From Longivirga sp036510975 (GTDB lineage Bacteria; Actinomycetota; Actinomycetes; S36-B12; CAIYMF01): a stretch of DNA of 64,000 nucleotides. The notes under the pieces are model-generated. The model saw only the letters and a program-made list of their open reading frames with translations, was not told the DNA's origin and did no database searches. The stretch lies in assembly GCA_036510975.1 (NCBI GenBank), contig DATCCY010000065.1:1-64000 (forward strand), written 5' to 3'. Shown here one piece after another: positions 48,348 through 57,410 of the stretch (the first letter of the stretch is position 1; every line of letters starts with the position of its first letter). The translations under genes and the position numbers were made by a program.

Positions 48348-50072
48348 GTGTCCGACGAGCTGCTCCCTGTCCCGCCGCGCGACCCGCACCTGCCCGAGCC
48401 GGCGCTGCTGGCGCGGATCCGTGACGGGGTGATCGGCGACGACCAGGCGATGCACGGTCCGTTCGGCCGACGACGGGTGACCTACGCCGACTACACCGCC
48501 TCCGGCCGCGCGCTGGGGTTCCTCGAGGACTTCATCCGGGCCGAGGTGCTCCCCCGCTACGCCAACACGCACACGGAGAGCAGCGGCACGGGCCTGCAGA
48601 CGACACGACTGCGCGAGGACGCGCGCGCGATCATCCACGACAGCCTCGGGTGCGGCGACGACGCCGTCGTCATCTTCGCCGGCTCGGGCACGACGGGTGC
48701 GATCGACAAGCTGGTCGGCATCCTCAACCTGCGGATCCCGGCCGACCTCGACCGCGCGCGCGGATTCTCCGCGCAGATCCCCCCGGCCGAACGGCCAGTG
48801 GTCTTCATCGGGCCGTTCGAGCACCACAGCAACGAGCTCCCGTGGCGCGAGTCGATCGCCGACGTCGTGCAGATCCCCGAGGACGCCGACGGCCACATCG
48901 ATGCAACGCACCTCGAGGCCGAGCTGATCGCCCACGCGGGACGACCGCTCAAGATCGGTGCGTTCAGCGCGGCGTCCAACGTCACCGGCATCATGACCGA
49001 CACCCGCGCGATCTCGAGCCTGCTGCACCGGCACGGCGCGCTCGCGGTGTGGGACTACGCGGCAGCCGCGCCGTACCTCGAGATCGACATGGCGGCGACG
49101 TCGGACGACCCCGCGTCCTACAAGGACGTCGTGGTCCTCTCCCCGCACAAGTTCGTCGGCGGTCCGGGGACGCCCGGAGTCCTGGCGATACGCCGGGACC
49201 TGCTCACGAACTCGGTGCCGGTGGTCGTTGGCGGGGGCACCGTGGCCTACGTCAACCCGGCGGAGCACGTCTACCTCTCGGACGTCGTGCACCGCGAGGA
49301 GGCCGGGACGCCGGCGATCGTGGAGTCGATCCGCGCGGGCCTCGTCTTCGACCTCAAGCGCAACGTCGGGCTCGACGTGATCCGGGCGCACGAGCACGAC
49401 TACCTGCGTCGCGCCATCACCGCGTGGCAGGCGCACCCCGACATCGACATCCTCGGCAACCTCGACGCCGAGCGGCTGTCCATCGTGTCGTTCACGGTGC
49501 GGCGCCCGGGCGGACGCTACCTGCACCACAACCTCGTGGTCGCGATCCTCAACGACCTGTTCGGGATCCAGAGCCGCGGCGGCTGCTCCTGCGCGGGACC
49601 CTACGGTCACCGGCTGCTGGGGATCGACCTCGAGCGCTCGCACGAGTTCGAGCGCGAGATCACCCACGGGTGCGAGGGCATCAAGCCGGGCTGGGTGCGG
49701 GTGAACTTCAACTACTTCGTGAGCGAGGACGTGTTCCGCTACGTCGTCCAGGCCGTGGGACTCGTCGCCGACCACGGCTGGCGACTCGTGCCGGAGTACC
49801 GCTTCGACCTCGCGTCGGGTCGCTGGCGGCACAAGGACGGCGCGGTGGAGCCGCCCCTGCGCCTGTCGCAGCTGCACTACGTCGACGGCGTGCTGACCTA
49901 CCCGAGTCTCGACGACCGGGCGCCCGAGTCCGACCTTGCCGGCTACCTCGACGAGGGGCTGGCGCTGATGCGGTCGCTGCCCGACCCCGGCACCGACGTC
50001 GCGTCGACCCGGGTCAGCCCGGACTTCGAGCACCTGCGCTGGTTCGAGCTGCCGGACGTCTGCCTCACCTGA
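48348..50072 (+). CDS. Class V aminotransferase family protein (SufS-like)
   Basis: The 574-residue protein has fold type I PLP features: VTYADYTASGRALGFLEDF near the N-terminus, FAGSGTTGAIDKLVGIL, VWDYAAAAPYLEIDM and the Schiff-base Lys in VVLSPHKFVGGPGTPGVL. The active-site Cys region reads SRGGCSCAGPYGH, as in Cys-desulfurase relatives. About 130 residues longer than SufS at the C-terminus. It could be a cysteine desulfurase-like or other class V enzyme; the substrate is unclear. Start is a GTG at 48348. Confidence 0.82.
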   Translation: MSDELLPVPPRDPHLPEPALLARIRDGVIGDDQAMHGPFGRRRVTYADYTASGRALGFLEDFIRAEVLPRYANTHTESSGTGLQTTRLREDARAIIHDSLGCGDDAVVIFAGSGTTGAIDKLVGILNLRIPADLDRARGFSAQIPPAERPVVFIGPFEHHSNELPWRESIADVVQIPEDADGHIDATHLEAELIAHAGRPLKIGAFSAASNVTGIMTDTRAISSLLHRHGALAVWDYAAAAPYLEIDMAATSDDPASYKDVVVLSPHKFVGGPGTPGVLAIRRDLLTNSVPVVVGGGTVAYVNPAEHVYLSDVVHREEAGTPAIVESIRAGLVFDLKRNVGLDVIRAHEHDYLRRAITAWQAHPDIDILGNLDAERLSIVSFTVRRPGGRYLHHNLVVAILNDLFGIQSRGGCSCAGPYGHRLLGIDLERSHEFEREITHGCEGIKPGWVRVNFNYFVSEDVFRYVVQAVGLVADHGWRLVPEYRFDLASGRWRHKDGAVEPPLRLSQLHYVDGVLTYPSLDDRAPESDLAGYLDEGLALMRSLPDPGTDVASTRVSPDFEHLRWFELPDVCLT

Positions 50073-50447
50073 GCGCTGGGAACCGGGTGAGCGGGGCCGC
50101 CGGCCGCGCGCAGACCATTGCCGGACATCGGCCGTGTCCGGAATCTGTTGTGGCACAACGAAACCGTTCACGAGTCTCGTACACCACTAGTACTGGTGTA
50201 CAAGACTGATCCCATGCCCGAGCACCCCGACATCGACCCGCGGACCTCGTCCGACGGTGACGACCCGACCCACCACCGGTGCAACCGGAACCACGGACGC
50301 CCGCGGAACCACCGCCTCTCCGACCGACCTGGCGCGACGCCGGGCACGCAGCGACGCGCGCCCGGCTGTCCAGCCGCGCCAAGTCCGGCCATCCGTGGCG
50401 GCGGTGCGAGATCCTGGTGACCTCGAACCACATCTCTGGAGGCGGAC
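50073..50447. promoter_or_regulatory. Intergenic region with three consecutive palindromes
   Basis: Three different inverted repeats lie within 86 bases: CCGGACA-N7-TGTCCGG (50121-50141), GTTGTG-G-CACAAC (50147-50159) and a long one, GTCT-c-GTACACCA with TGGTGTAC-a-AGAC (50174-50206, one mismatch, 7-base centre). The first may end the aminotransferase transcript; the others look like operators or a structured leader. From 50207 to 50447 open frames exist on both strands, but none has a pattern I trust. Confidence 0.55.
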
Positions 50448-50639
50448 ATGTTCGGCATCGGCGGGTTCAGCGGCGGCACCACCAACGGACCGCACTACGA
50501 GGTCGAGGTCAACGAGGGCTCGGTCAACATGAAGAAGTTCACCTCGGTGGCCAACGAGCGGCACGCCAACGGCTACCGGATGGCGCACGTCTTCATGCAG
50601 GAGGGCAACACCATCGTCGTCTGGGAGCGTCTGGGCTGA
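50448..50639 (+). CDS. Small DUF4177-like protein
   Basis: The 63-residue protein ends in a pattern like DUF4177 (NERHANGYRMAHVFMQEGNT then VVWER), preceded by a GPHYEVEVNEG strand. Probably a soluble beta-alpha-beta protein; function unknown. The ATG follows TGGAGG at six bases. It shares a terminator with the convergent GH18 gene. Confidence 0.65.
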   Translation: MFGIGGFSGGTTNGPHYEVEVNEGSVNMKKFTSVANERHANGYRMAHVFMQEGNTIVVWERLG

Positions 50640-50644
50640 CGCAC

Positions 50645-50686
50645 GAGGGCTGTGCTCCCGCCCGGATGGACGGGAGCACAGCCCTC
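50645..50686. terminator. Bidirectional terminator hairpin
   Basis: A perfect 16-bp stem (50645-50660 with 50671-50686) with a 10-base loop. It fills the gap between the stop of the DUF4177-like gene (+) and the stop of the GH18 gene (-). Confidence 0.8.
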
Positions 50687-50688
50687 GC

Positions 50689-53193
50689 TCAGCGCGTCGT
50701 GATGGTGGCGTAGGCCTTCGCCGCGGCCACACCCGTCGCGGCGGCGACGAGGACCCGGTAGCTGTTCTTCGCCTTCGACCCCACCGGGATGACGGCGAAG
50801 CCGGTGCGACCGAGCTTGTCGGTCTTCTTGGTCGCGACGGTGACCCACTTCTTCGACTTCAGCACCTGCAGCACCACGACCTGGCCCAGGTGACGCGGCA
50901 GCAGGTGGATGCCGATGGTCGTCCGAGCGCCCGGCTTCACGGGCGTCTTCGGCGCAGTCACGAGGACGTAGGTGCCCAGGGCCACCGGCCGCATGACGAC
51001 CGCAGGAAGGCGGTCGTAGGTGCCGCCGACGTAGGCCCGGAACGTCCCGGTCGCCGTGACGGGCGGGGTGAACCGCGCCGTGCCGCTCGCCGAGGAGACC
51101 AACGTGGCCAGCCGTGTCCAGGTCTTGGCCTTCTGTGCACGGAAGAACAGCGTGACCGGTGCCCCCGCGACCCGGACGCCGGCCGCGGTGGTCGTGACGA
51201 CGACGGAGGGGTGCGTGCCGTAGGGGACGATCGCCGGCACGGCGATCGAGGCGACGGCCGGGGTCGGCGCGATCGTGCGCGCGTAGCCGCGCAGGCGCGA
51301 CCACTGGCCGAGGTCCTCGCCGCCGAGCGTCCACTGCACGATGCCCTGGAGCTGGTACTGCGCGACCAGGGTCGCCGTCGCGACGGCCGACGAGGCGTCG
51401 GCGTACCACCCCACGCGCGACACCGTGCACGTCTGGACCGCCGCCGGCGGAGTGATGACGAGCGGGCCTGTGAGGGCAGGAGTGGCGCTGATCGGCTGGC
51501 TGAGCGTCAGGACGTTCCCGGCCACGGCCGTGACCGTCGTGCCCGCGGCGATGCCCGCGCCCGTGATCGTCGACCCGATCACGACACCGGACGCCGACGA
51601 GACGAGCACCGTCGACCCGCCCGGCACGCCACCGACCGCCGTCAGAGACGCGGGCGGCGTCTGGAACGTCACGGCCGCCCCGCTGACCCAGTCCGGCGCC
51701 GTGCCCTGGTTGATCGTGACGGTGTCGGCAACCGGACCCACCGCTGTGACGACCGTTCCTAGCGAGATGCCGACACCGGTCACCGAGTCACCGATCCGCA
51801 CCGAGGCTCCCGCGCCAGGCGGCAGCGTCAGCACGGTCGACGGCGTCGGCGGCGCCGGGGGCGTCGTCGCCGTCGTCGCGAAGGGAGCGGCGGTGAAGGT
51901 CAGCGCTCCGGTGACATCGGCCGTCGTGAGTGCGCTGAGCGTCACCGTCGGGCCGGGCACGGCGGACGCTGCGGTCACGGTCGTCGCGGGAGCGATGCCC
52001 GCGCCGGTCACCGTCATGCCGGGGTAGATGCCGGCGACGGAGGACACGAGCACGGTCGTCGCGCCGGCGTTGGCGCCGACGGCCACCGTGCGTACGACCG
52101 GCGGCTGGACGCGACCGGTGAAACTGACCCGGTAGCCGAAGGTGCTCTCGTACTCGTTCGGGTCGAGGGTCACGACGGGCTGCTCGGCGAACGAGACGCC
52201 CGGAGCGCCGGAGGAGAACAGGCCGCTCACCCAGGACGAAGCGCGCTGCGAGGTGTAGGCGTAGCGACCCTTGGCCCACGCGAGATCGTTGAAGAACGCC
52301 GAGCCCTGCGCGGAGCTGACGCCGGCAGGGGCGAGGGTCGGGCAGTTGCCGACCGTGCCGGTGTACCAGTCGCGGCCGTACGTCGGCACGCCGATCTGGA
52401 TCTTGCCCGGGGCGACCTGGGTAACGGCGTAGGCCACGACCCGCTGGACCCACGCGAAGGGCGAGATCGGCCCTGGCGTGGACGGCGAGTAGTCGTAGGC
52501 CATGATCCGCAGCCGGTCGACGTAGGGGCCGATCAGCGACCAGGCGTAGACCGAGTAGCCGGTCGAGTCCGACGACGTCGCGCCGCCGGCGGGCACGGTG
52601 ATCGAGAGCTGCTTGCCCGTCGCGTGCAGCGCCACGTAGAGCTGCTTCACGAACGCCACCCAGCCCGGGCGGGTGCTCGCCCAGGTCGACGAGCCGTCGT
52701 TGAACGCGAAGCCCTCGAAGTCGAGGTCGATGCCGTCGTAGCCGTTCGCCGTCACGACTGCCGCGATCTGGGCCACCAGGTTGGCGCGGGTCGTCGTGCC
52801 GCCCAGCACCGCCGCCATCCGGTGGGCAGGCATGCCGTCGGTGATGGTCGGCAGCACCTTGACGCCCGTGGCGCGGATCGCCGGCAGGACGCTCGCCTTG
52901 TTGGCGGCGTACGAGGCTGCGGCGATGCTCGAGGACGACCCGCTCCACCTCGCGGTGTACCAGAACGGCGACACGTCGGTGAACAGGTCGGCGTTGGCCG
53001 CGAGGCCGGTCAGCGAGGTCGACGAGGTCGAGTTGAAGTAGCCCCACCCGGACACGATGCGCCGCGGGACGGGCGAGGTCGTGGCGTCGGCCGACGCCGG
53101 GAGGGCGACGGCGACGAGTGCGGTCGCGGCCAGGCCGGCGGCCGCACCGAGCAGTCGCCGTCGGAGGTCGGACCTGCGGTGCTGGGCGTTCAT
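50689..53193 (-). CDS. Secreted GH18-family protein with inserted repeat modules
   Basis: About 834 residues. A Sec signal (RRRLLGAAAGLAATALVAVALPASADA) leads into a glycoside hydrolase 18 barrel: GYDGIDLDFEGF carries the D-x-x-D-x-D-x-E with acid Glu160, and RIMAYDYS and QIGVPTYGRDWY follow. Near residue 365 the barrel is interrupted by about 220 residues of three beta-rich modules (GMTVTGAGIAPATTVTA, IGDSVTGVGISLGTVVTAVG, IGSTITGAGIAAGTTVTAV). The last barrel strand then returns (GWYADASSAVATATL, GIVQWTLGGED). Two Ig-like C-terminal domains end the protein. Chitinase or related hydrolase is likely; the ATG at 53193 precedes the signal. Confidence 0.8.
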   Translation of the reverse strand: MNAQHRRSDLRRRLLGAAAGLAATALVAVALPASADATTSPVPRRIVSGWGYFNSTSSTSLTGLAANADLFTDVSPFWYTARWSGSSSSIAAASYAANKASVLPAIRATGVKVLPTITDGMPAHRMAAVLGGTTTRANLVAQIAAVVTANGYDGIDLDFEGFAFNDGSSTWASTRPGWVAFVKQLYVALHATGKQLSITVPAGGATSSDSTGYSVYAWSLIGPYVDRLRIMAYDYSPSTPGPISPFAWVQRVVAYAVTQVAPGKIQIGVPTYGRDWYTGTVGNCPTLAPAGVSSAQGSAFFNDLAWAKGRYAYTSQRASSWVSGLFSSGAPGVSFAEQPVVTLDPNEYESTFGYRVSFTGRVQPPVVRTVAVGANAGATTVLVSSVAGIYPGMTVTGAGIAPATTVTAASAVPGPTVTLSALTTADVTGALTFTAAPFATTATTPPAPPTPSTVLTLPPGAGASVRIGDSVTGVGISLGTVVTAVGPVADTVTINQGTAPDWVSGAAVTFQTPPASLTAVGGVPGGSTVLVSSASGVVIGSTITGAGIAAGTTVTAVAGNVLTLSQPISATPALTGPLVITPPAAVQTCTVSRVGWYADASSAVATATLVAQYQLQGIVQWTLGGEDLGQWSRLRGYARTIAPTPAVASIAVPAIVPYGTHPSVVVTTTAAGVRVAGAPVTLFFRAQKAKTWTRLATLVSSASGTARFTPPVTATGTFRAYVGGTYDRLPAVVMRPVALGTYVLVTAPKTPVKPGARTTIGIHLLPRHLGQVVVLQVLKSKKWVTVATKKTDKLGRTGFAVIPVGSKAKNSYRVLVAAATGVAAAKAYATITTR

Positions 53194-53395
53194 GCGTCTC
53201 CTCGCGGTCGGGCGGCGCCCGTCGGGGCGCCGTGGTTCCGGTCGAGAGGGGCGACGACGTCCGTCGGACGACGAGCACACCCCCGGGTTGCTGGCTCCAC
53301 CTTGCCTCACAATCCGGCGAAACGGTGCATCCGGGAGGGGCGACTCGTCCGATTGATCCGCATTTCGTAACCCGCTGCGCCGGGTCTCGCGCAGG

Positions 53396-54571
53396 TCAGC
53401 GGGGGCCCCGCCCGCTCCAGGTCCAGGGATAAGCCGGGTCCTCGCACCCTCGGGCCGCCGACCCGATCTCCAGCGGTCGGAAGGTGTCGATCATGACCGC
53501 CAGCTCCGCCGTGGCGGCCGCCCCGATCGAGGCCTCGACGCTCCCGGGCTGCGGCCCGTGGGTGAAGCCCGCCGGGTGCAGCGAGACCGAGCCCATCGAG
53601 ATCCCGGCGCCCTGGCGACTCATGAAGTCGCCGCCGCAGTAGAACAGCACCTCGTCGCTGTCGACGTTGGCGTGGTTGTACGGCGCGGGGATCGACATCG
53701 GGTGGTAGTCGAAGAGCCTGGGCACGAACGAGCAGACGACGAAGGCCGGCCCCTCGAACATCTGGTGCACGGGGGGCGGCTGGTGCAGCCGCCCCGTGAT
53801 CGGCTCGAAGTCGTGGATGGAGACGATCCAGGGGTAGTTGCACCCGTCCCAGCCGACGACGTCGAACGGGTGGTGCGCGTAGGTGTAGCGCGTGAGCCCC
53901 TGACGCGTCCGCACGAGCACGTCGACGTCGGTCTCGTCGACCTGCACGATCTCCTCCGGGCCGCGCACATCGCGCTCGCAGTACGGCGCGTGCTCGAGGA
54001 ACTGGCCGCGCGGCGAGAGGAAGCGCCGCGGTGGGCCCACATGTCCCGACGCCTCGATCACCAGCAGCCGCAAAGGATCCGGGCCGCGCGGCACGACGCG
54101 GTAGGTCGAGGAGGTCGGGAGCACGACGTAGTCGCCCTCGCCCGCCGCCAGTGCGCCGTAGACCGTCTCGACGACGCCGACGCCCGACTCGACGTAGAGG
54201 ACCTCGTCGCCGACGGCGTTGCGGTAGAGCGGGCTCGGCGTCGTCGCCGCGACGTAGGACAGGCGCACGTCGCCGTTGGCGAGCAGCACCCGGCGGCCGG
54301 TCACCGCGTCGACGTCACCGTCCATCGGCACCTCGTGCGTGCGGTAGTGCGCCGGCATGAGGGGGAGGTTCGGTGCGAGCGCAGGGTCCACCTCCGAGGC
54401 GACGACCGCGTCAACGATCGCGGTCGGCGGGTGCCGGTGGTAGAGCAGCGCGGAGTCGTGGCTGAAGCCCTCGGTGCCGACGAGCTCCTCGGCGTAGAGG
54501 CCGCCGTCGGGGCGGCGGTGCTGGGTGTGGCGCTTGCGGGGCACGTCGCCGACCCGGCGGTAGTACGGCAT
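53396..54571 (-). CDS. hmgA: Homogentisate 1,2-dioxygenase
   Basis: The 391-residue cupin dioxygenase has YYRRVGDVPRKRHTQHR at the N-terminus, RYTYAHHPFDVVGWDGCNYPW, the iron-site region FVPRLFDYHPMSIPAPYNHANVDSDE and a final HPAGFTHGPQPG. It cleaves homogentisate to maleylacetoacetate in tyrosine breakdown. It diverges from the gene for the unknown protein and fahA, which complete the pathway. The ATG at 54571 is chosen at the natural family start. Confidence 0.93.
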   Translation of the reverse strand: MPYYRRVGDVPRKRHTQHRRPDGGLYAEELVGTEGFSHDSALLYHRHPPTAIVDAVVASEVDPALAPNLPLMPAHYRTHEVPMDGDVDAVTGRRVLLANGDVRLSYVAATTPSPLYRNAVGDEVLYVESGVGVVETVYGALAAGEGDYVVLPTSSTYRVVPRGPDPLRLLVIEASGHVGPPRRFLSPRGQFLEHAPYCERDVRGPEEIVQVDETDVDVLVRTRQGLTRYTYAHHPFDVVGWDGCNYPWIVSIHDFEPITGRLHQPPPVHQMFEGPAFVVCSFVPRLFDYHPMSIPAPYNHANVDSDEVLFYCGGDFMSRQGAGISMGSVSLHPAGFTHGPQPGSVEASIGAAATAELAVMIDTFRPLEIGSAARGCEDPAYPWTWSGRGPR

Positions 54572-54656
54572 CGCGAGATCCTCCGGAATCCTGTGAGAGC
54601 GTCCGTCTTTCGGAGTGCGGTGTCCTCTCAAAGTACGGTCGGCTAGCGTGCGCCGT

Positions 54657-55541
54657 GTGTCAACCCAGACCCCCGCGCAGCGTGCCGGCCTCGAGCCCGG
54701 GCGCGCGCTCGCCTACGTCGTCGGCCTCGTCGACGACGCCGCCGTCTTCCCCCCGACCGACCTCGCGGTCGTCCCCGCCGTCGCGGCCCACCGCGAGCAC
54801 CAGGCGGCGGCGTACGGCGTCGTCCTGGGACCGTTCCTCGCCCCGGTCTCCCGGCTCGGCGAGGTCCTCGACGCGCTCGACGCCGAGCGCACCAGCGAGC
54901 CGCTCGACCTCGTGCTCGTCGCCGACACCGGGCTGGTCGAGGCGGCAGAGGCCCGGGCGGTGCTGCTCGACGACGACCGCGTCGAGCTGCTCGGTCTCGA
55001 GGTCGCCCTGCCGGCCGACGGACCGCTCGGCCAGACCGCGCGGCTCACCCTCGACACCCTCGACTTCGCGCTGCCGGCGGCGATCGAGGTGCCGCGCGCC
55101 GTGGGGTGGCGCGACGCCCTCGACGTGCTCGCCGACGACGGTGCCGAGCGTGCGAAGCTCCGCACCGGAGGCCCCTGCGCCGCGGCGCACCCCAGCGAGG
55201 CCGAGCTCGCCGACCTCCTCGTCGAGGTCGTACGCCGACGGCTCGCGTTCAAGCTCACCGCGGGCCCGCACCATGCACTGCGCAACACCGCCCCCGACAC
55301 CGGCTTCGAGCAGCACGGATTCGTCAACGTCCTGGCAGCCACGGCAGCGGCGATCGACGGGGCTGACACCACGGCCGTCGCCGCGCTGCTCGCCGAGCGC
55401 GAGGCCATCCCTCTGCTCGAGGTCCTCGCCGCCGCCGACCCCGCCGCCGTGCGGCGGCTCTTCACCTCGTTCGGGTCGTGCTCGATCGGCGACCCCGTCT
55501 CCGACCTGCGAGGGTTGGGGATGCTCGACGAGGAGGAGTGA
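54657..55541 (+). CDS. Unrecognised protein between hmgA and fahA
   Basis: The 294-residue protein has no signal or membrane segment: LAYVVGLVDDAAVFPPTDLAVVPAVAAHR at the N-terminus, and a C-terminal RRRLAFKLTAGPHHALRNT, DTGFEQHGFVNVLAATAAAI block with conserved-looking His residues. It fits the slot where a maleylacetoacetate isomerase would be encoded, but I see no known isomerase or DinB-type motif. The GTG start at 54657 is uncertain. It is two bases from fahA, so almost surely co-transcribed. Confidence 0.6.
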   Translation: MSTQTPAQRAGLEPGRALAYVVGLVDDAAVFPPTDLAVVPAVAAHREHQAAAYGVVLGPFLAPVSRLGEVLDALDAERTSEPLDLVLVADTGLVEAAEARAVLLDDDRVELLGLEVALPADGPLGQTARLTLDTLDFALPAAIEVPRAVGWRDALDVLADDGAERAKLRTGGPCAAAHPSEAELADLLVEVVRRRLAFKLTAGPHHALRNTAPDTGFEQHGFVNVLAATAAAIDGADTTAVAALLAEREAIPLLEVLAAADPAAVRRLFTSFGSCSIGDPVSDLRGLGMLDEEE

Positions 55542-55543
55542 CG

Positions 55544-56791
55544 ATGTCGTGGGTCGACGGCGCCGAGGGCAGCGGCTACGGCGTGGAGCACCTGCCGTAC
55601 GGCGTGGTCAGCCACGAGGGCGGACACTGCGAGATCGCGGTACGGGTCGGTGACCAAGCGCTGTCCTTGCGTCGGCTGCACGACGCGGGGCTCCTCGACG
55701 GCGTCCTGCTGCACGCCACCGAGGTCTTCGACCGCTGCACCCTCGACCACCTGCTCGCCCGCGGTCCGCAGGCGTGGGACGCCGTACGCCGGCGCCTGCA
55801 GACGATCCTCACCGACGACGCGCTCGCCCCGATGGCGTCCAAGTCACTCCTCCCCCTCGACGACGTCGAGACCCACCTGCCGTGGAGCGTCGCCGACTAC
55901 GTCGACTTCTACTCCTCCGAGCACCACGCCACGAACGTCGGCCGGATCTTCCGCCCCGACGGCGAGGCGCTGACCCCCAACTGGAAGCACCTGCCGATCG
56001 GGTACCACGGCCGAGCCGGCACGGTGGTCGTGTCCGGCACCGACGTGGTCCGGCCGAACGGTCAGCGCAAGCCACCGCACGAGGAGCCGCCCGTCTTCGG
56101 ACCGTCTCGACGTCTCGACGTCGAGGTCGAGGTCGGGTTCGTGGTCGGCGCGCCGTCCGCGCTCGGCACCTCCGTGCCGGCGTCCGCACTCGCCGACCAC
56201 GTGTTCGGCGTCGTGCTGCTCAACGACTGGTCGGCGCGCGACGTGCAGGCGTGGGAGTACGTACCTCTGGGACCGTTGCTCGGGAAGTCCTTCGCCACCA
56301 GCGTGTCGGCGTGGGTGACACCGCTGGCGGCGCTGGCGCACGCCCGGGTCGACGCCGTCGCGCAGAACCCGACGCCACTGCCCTACCTCGTCGACGACGA
56401 CCCGTGGGCCCTCGACCTCCAGCTCTCCCTCGAGCTGACCCGAGGAGGGTCGTCCGTGGTCCTCTCGCGGCCGCCGTTCGCCCAGATGTACTGGACGCCG
56501 GGTCAGCAGCTCGCGCACCTCACGGCCAACGGCGCGTCGCTGCGCACCGGCGACCTGTTCGCGAGCGGCACCGTGAGCGGCCCGGAGGTCGACCAGCGGG
56601 GCTCGTTACTCGAGCTCTCGTGGGGCGGGCGCGAGCCGCTGCGGGTCGACGGCCTCGGCGAGGTCACCTTCCTCGAGGACAGCGACGTCGTCACGATCCG
56701 CGGCGAGGCGCCCGGGCCTGGCGGCAGCACGATCCGACTCGGCGAGGTCACCGGCCGAGTCCTCCCGGCCCACCGACCCCGAGACGTGTGA
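55544..56791 (+). CDS. fahA: Fumarylacetoacetase
   Basis: The 415-residue protein has the N-terminal SH3-like part and the catalytic FAH domain: VDFYSSEHHATNVGRIFRP, LPIGYHGRAGTVVVSGT, PSRRLDVEVEVGFVVG (metal-binding glutamates), LLNDWSARDVQAWEYVPLGPLLGKSF. It hydrolyses fumarylacetoacetate to fumarate and acetoacetate, the last step of tyrosine breakdown. The ATG at 55544 follows GAGGAGTGACG. Confidence 0.93.
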   Translation: MSWVDGAEGSGYGVEHLPYGVVSHEGGHCEIAVRVGDQALSLRRLHDAGLLDGVLLHATEVFDRCTLDHLLARGPQAWDAVRRRLQTILTDDALAPMASKSLLPLDDVETHLPWSVADYVDFYSSEHHATNVGRIFRPDGEALTPNWKHLPIGYHGRAGTVVVSGTDVVRPNGQRKPPHEEPPVFGPSRRLDVEVEVGFVVGAPSALGTSVPASALADHVFGVVLLNDWSARDVQAWEYVPLGPLLGKSFATSVSAWVTPLAALAHARVDAVAQNPTPLPYLVDDDPWALDLQLSLELTRGGSSVVLSRPPFAQMYWTPGQQLAHLTANGASLRTGDLFASGTVSGPEVDQRGSLLELSWGGREPLRVDGLGEVTFLEDSDVVTIRGEAPGPGGSTIRLGEVTGRVLPAHRPRDV

Positions 56792-56824
56792 CCAGCGCGA
56801 GGTGTCACGCGCGCTGGTCACACG
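56787..56824. terminator. Bidirectional terminator hairpin
   Basis: A perfect 14-bp stem (56787-56800 with 56811-56824) with a 10-base loop, overlapping the fahA stop and 12 bases before the stop of the convergent VOC gene. Confidence 0.8.
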
Positions 56825-56835
56825 CCTCGACAGCC

Positions 56836-57306
56836 TCAGAGGCGCAGCGGCTTGACCGGGGCGCCGATCAGCCCCGGGTCGCTCTTCCAGTCGACGCCGG
56901 GCACGTCGATGAACAGCTCGATCTCGTTGCCGTCCGGGTCGGCGATGTAGAGCGAGTGCGTCACCGTGTGGTCGCTCGCCCCGAGCACGGGTACGCCGTT
57001 GGCCTGCAGCGTCGCGAGCGCCTCGCGCAGCTCGTCGTCGCTGTCGCCCACCTTGAGGCCGAAGTGATAGAGGCCGACGCGGCGTCCCTCGGGAAGCGCG
57101 GCGGCGTCCGGGCCGACCTCGATGAGCAGGAGCTCGTGGTGGGTGCGGTTCGACGGCGCGTTGAAGGCCGCGGCAGGGAACGGCAGCGGGGCGTCGTCGT
57201 CGCCGCCCAGGATGGGTCTCCAGCCCAGGACGTCGCGGTAGAAGTGCACCGACCGCGTGAGGTCGCGCACGTAGAGCACGAGGTGCCCCAGCTCCTTGAT
57301 CTCCAC
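56836..57306 (-). CDS. VOC-family protein (glyoxalase/dioxygenase fold)
   Basis: The 156-residue protein has two beta-alpha-beta3 halves: KELGHLVLYVRDLTRSVHFYRDVLGW, and GLYHFGLKVGDSDDELREAL with SLYIADPDGNEIELFID. Metal ligands are likely the first His, the His in YHFG and the Glu in EIELF. These folds serve glyoxalases, extradiol dioxygenases and fosfomycin-resistance-type enzymes; the substrate is unknown. It stands alone. Confidence 0.8.
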   Translation of the reverse strand: MEIKELGHLVLYVRDLTRSVHFYRDVLGWRPILGGDDDAPLPFPAAAFNAPSNRTHHELLLIEVGPDAAALPEGRRVGLYHFGLKVGDSDDELREALATLQANGVPVLGASDHTVTHSLYIADPDGNEIELFIDVPGVDWKSDPGLIGAPVKPLRL

Positions 57307-57410
57307 GGTGCCTCCAGCGGTCGACGCAGGTTCGCACCCTAGCCCGGCCGGGTCTCCGCGCGGCGCGACAACGACCGCTCGACCGGTCCGCGGCGCCCTA
57401 GGCTGGCGCA

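Noticed and set aside
50118..50420. 100-codon open frame with the long palindrome inside
   Set aside because: No ribosome site, biased residue content and no family pattern; the palindromes argue for a regulatory region.
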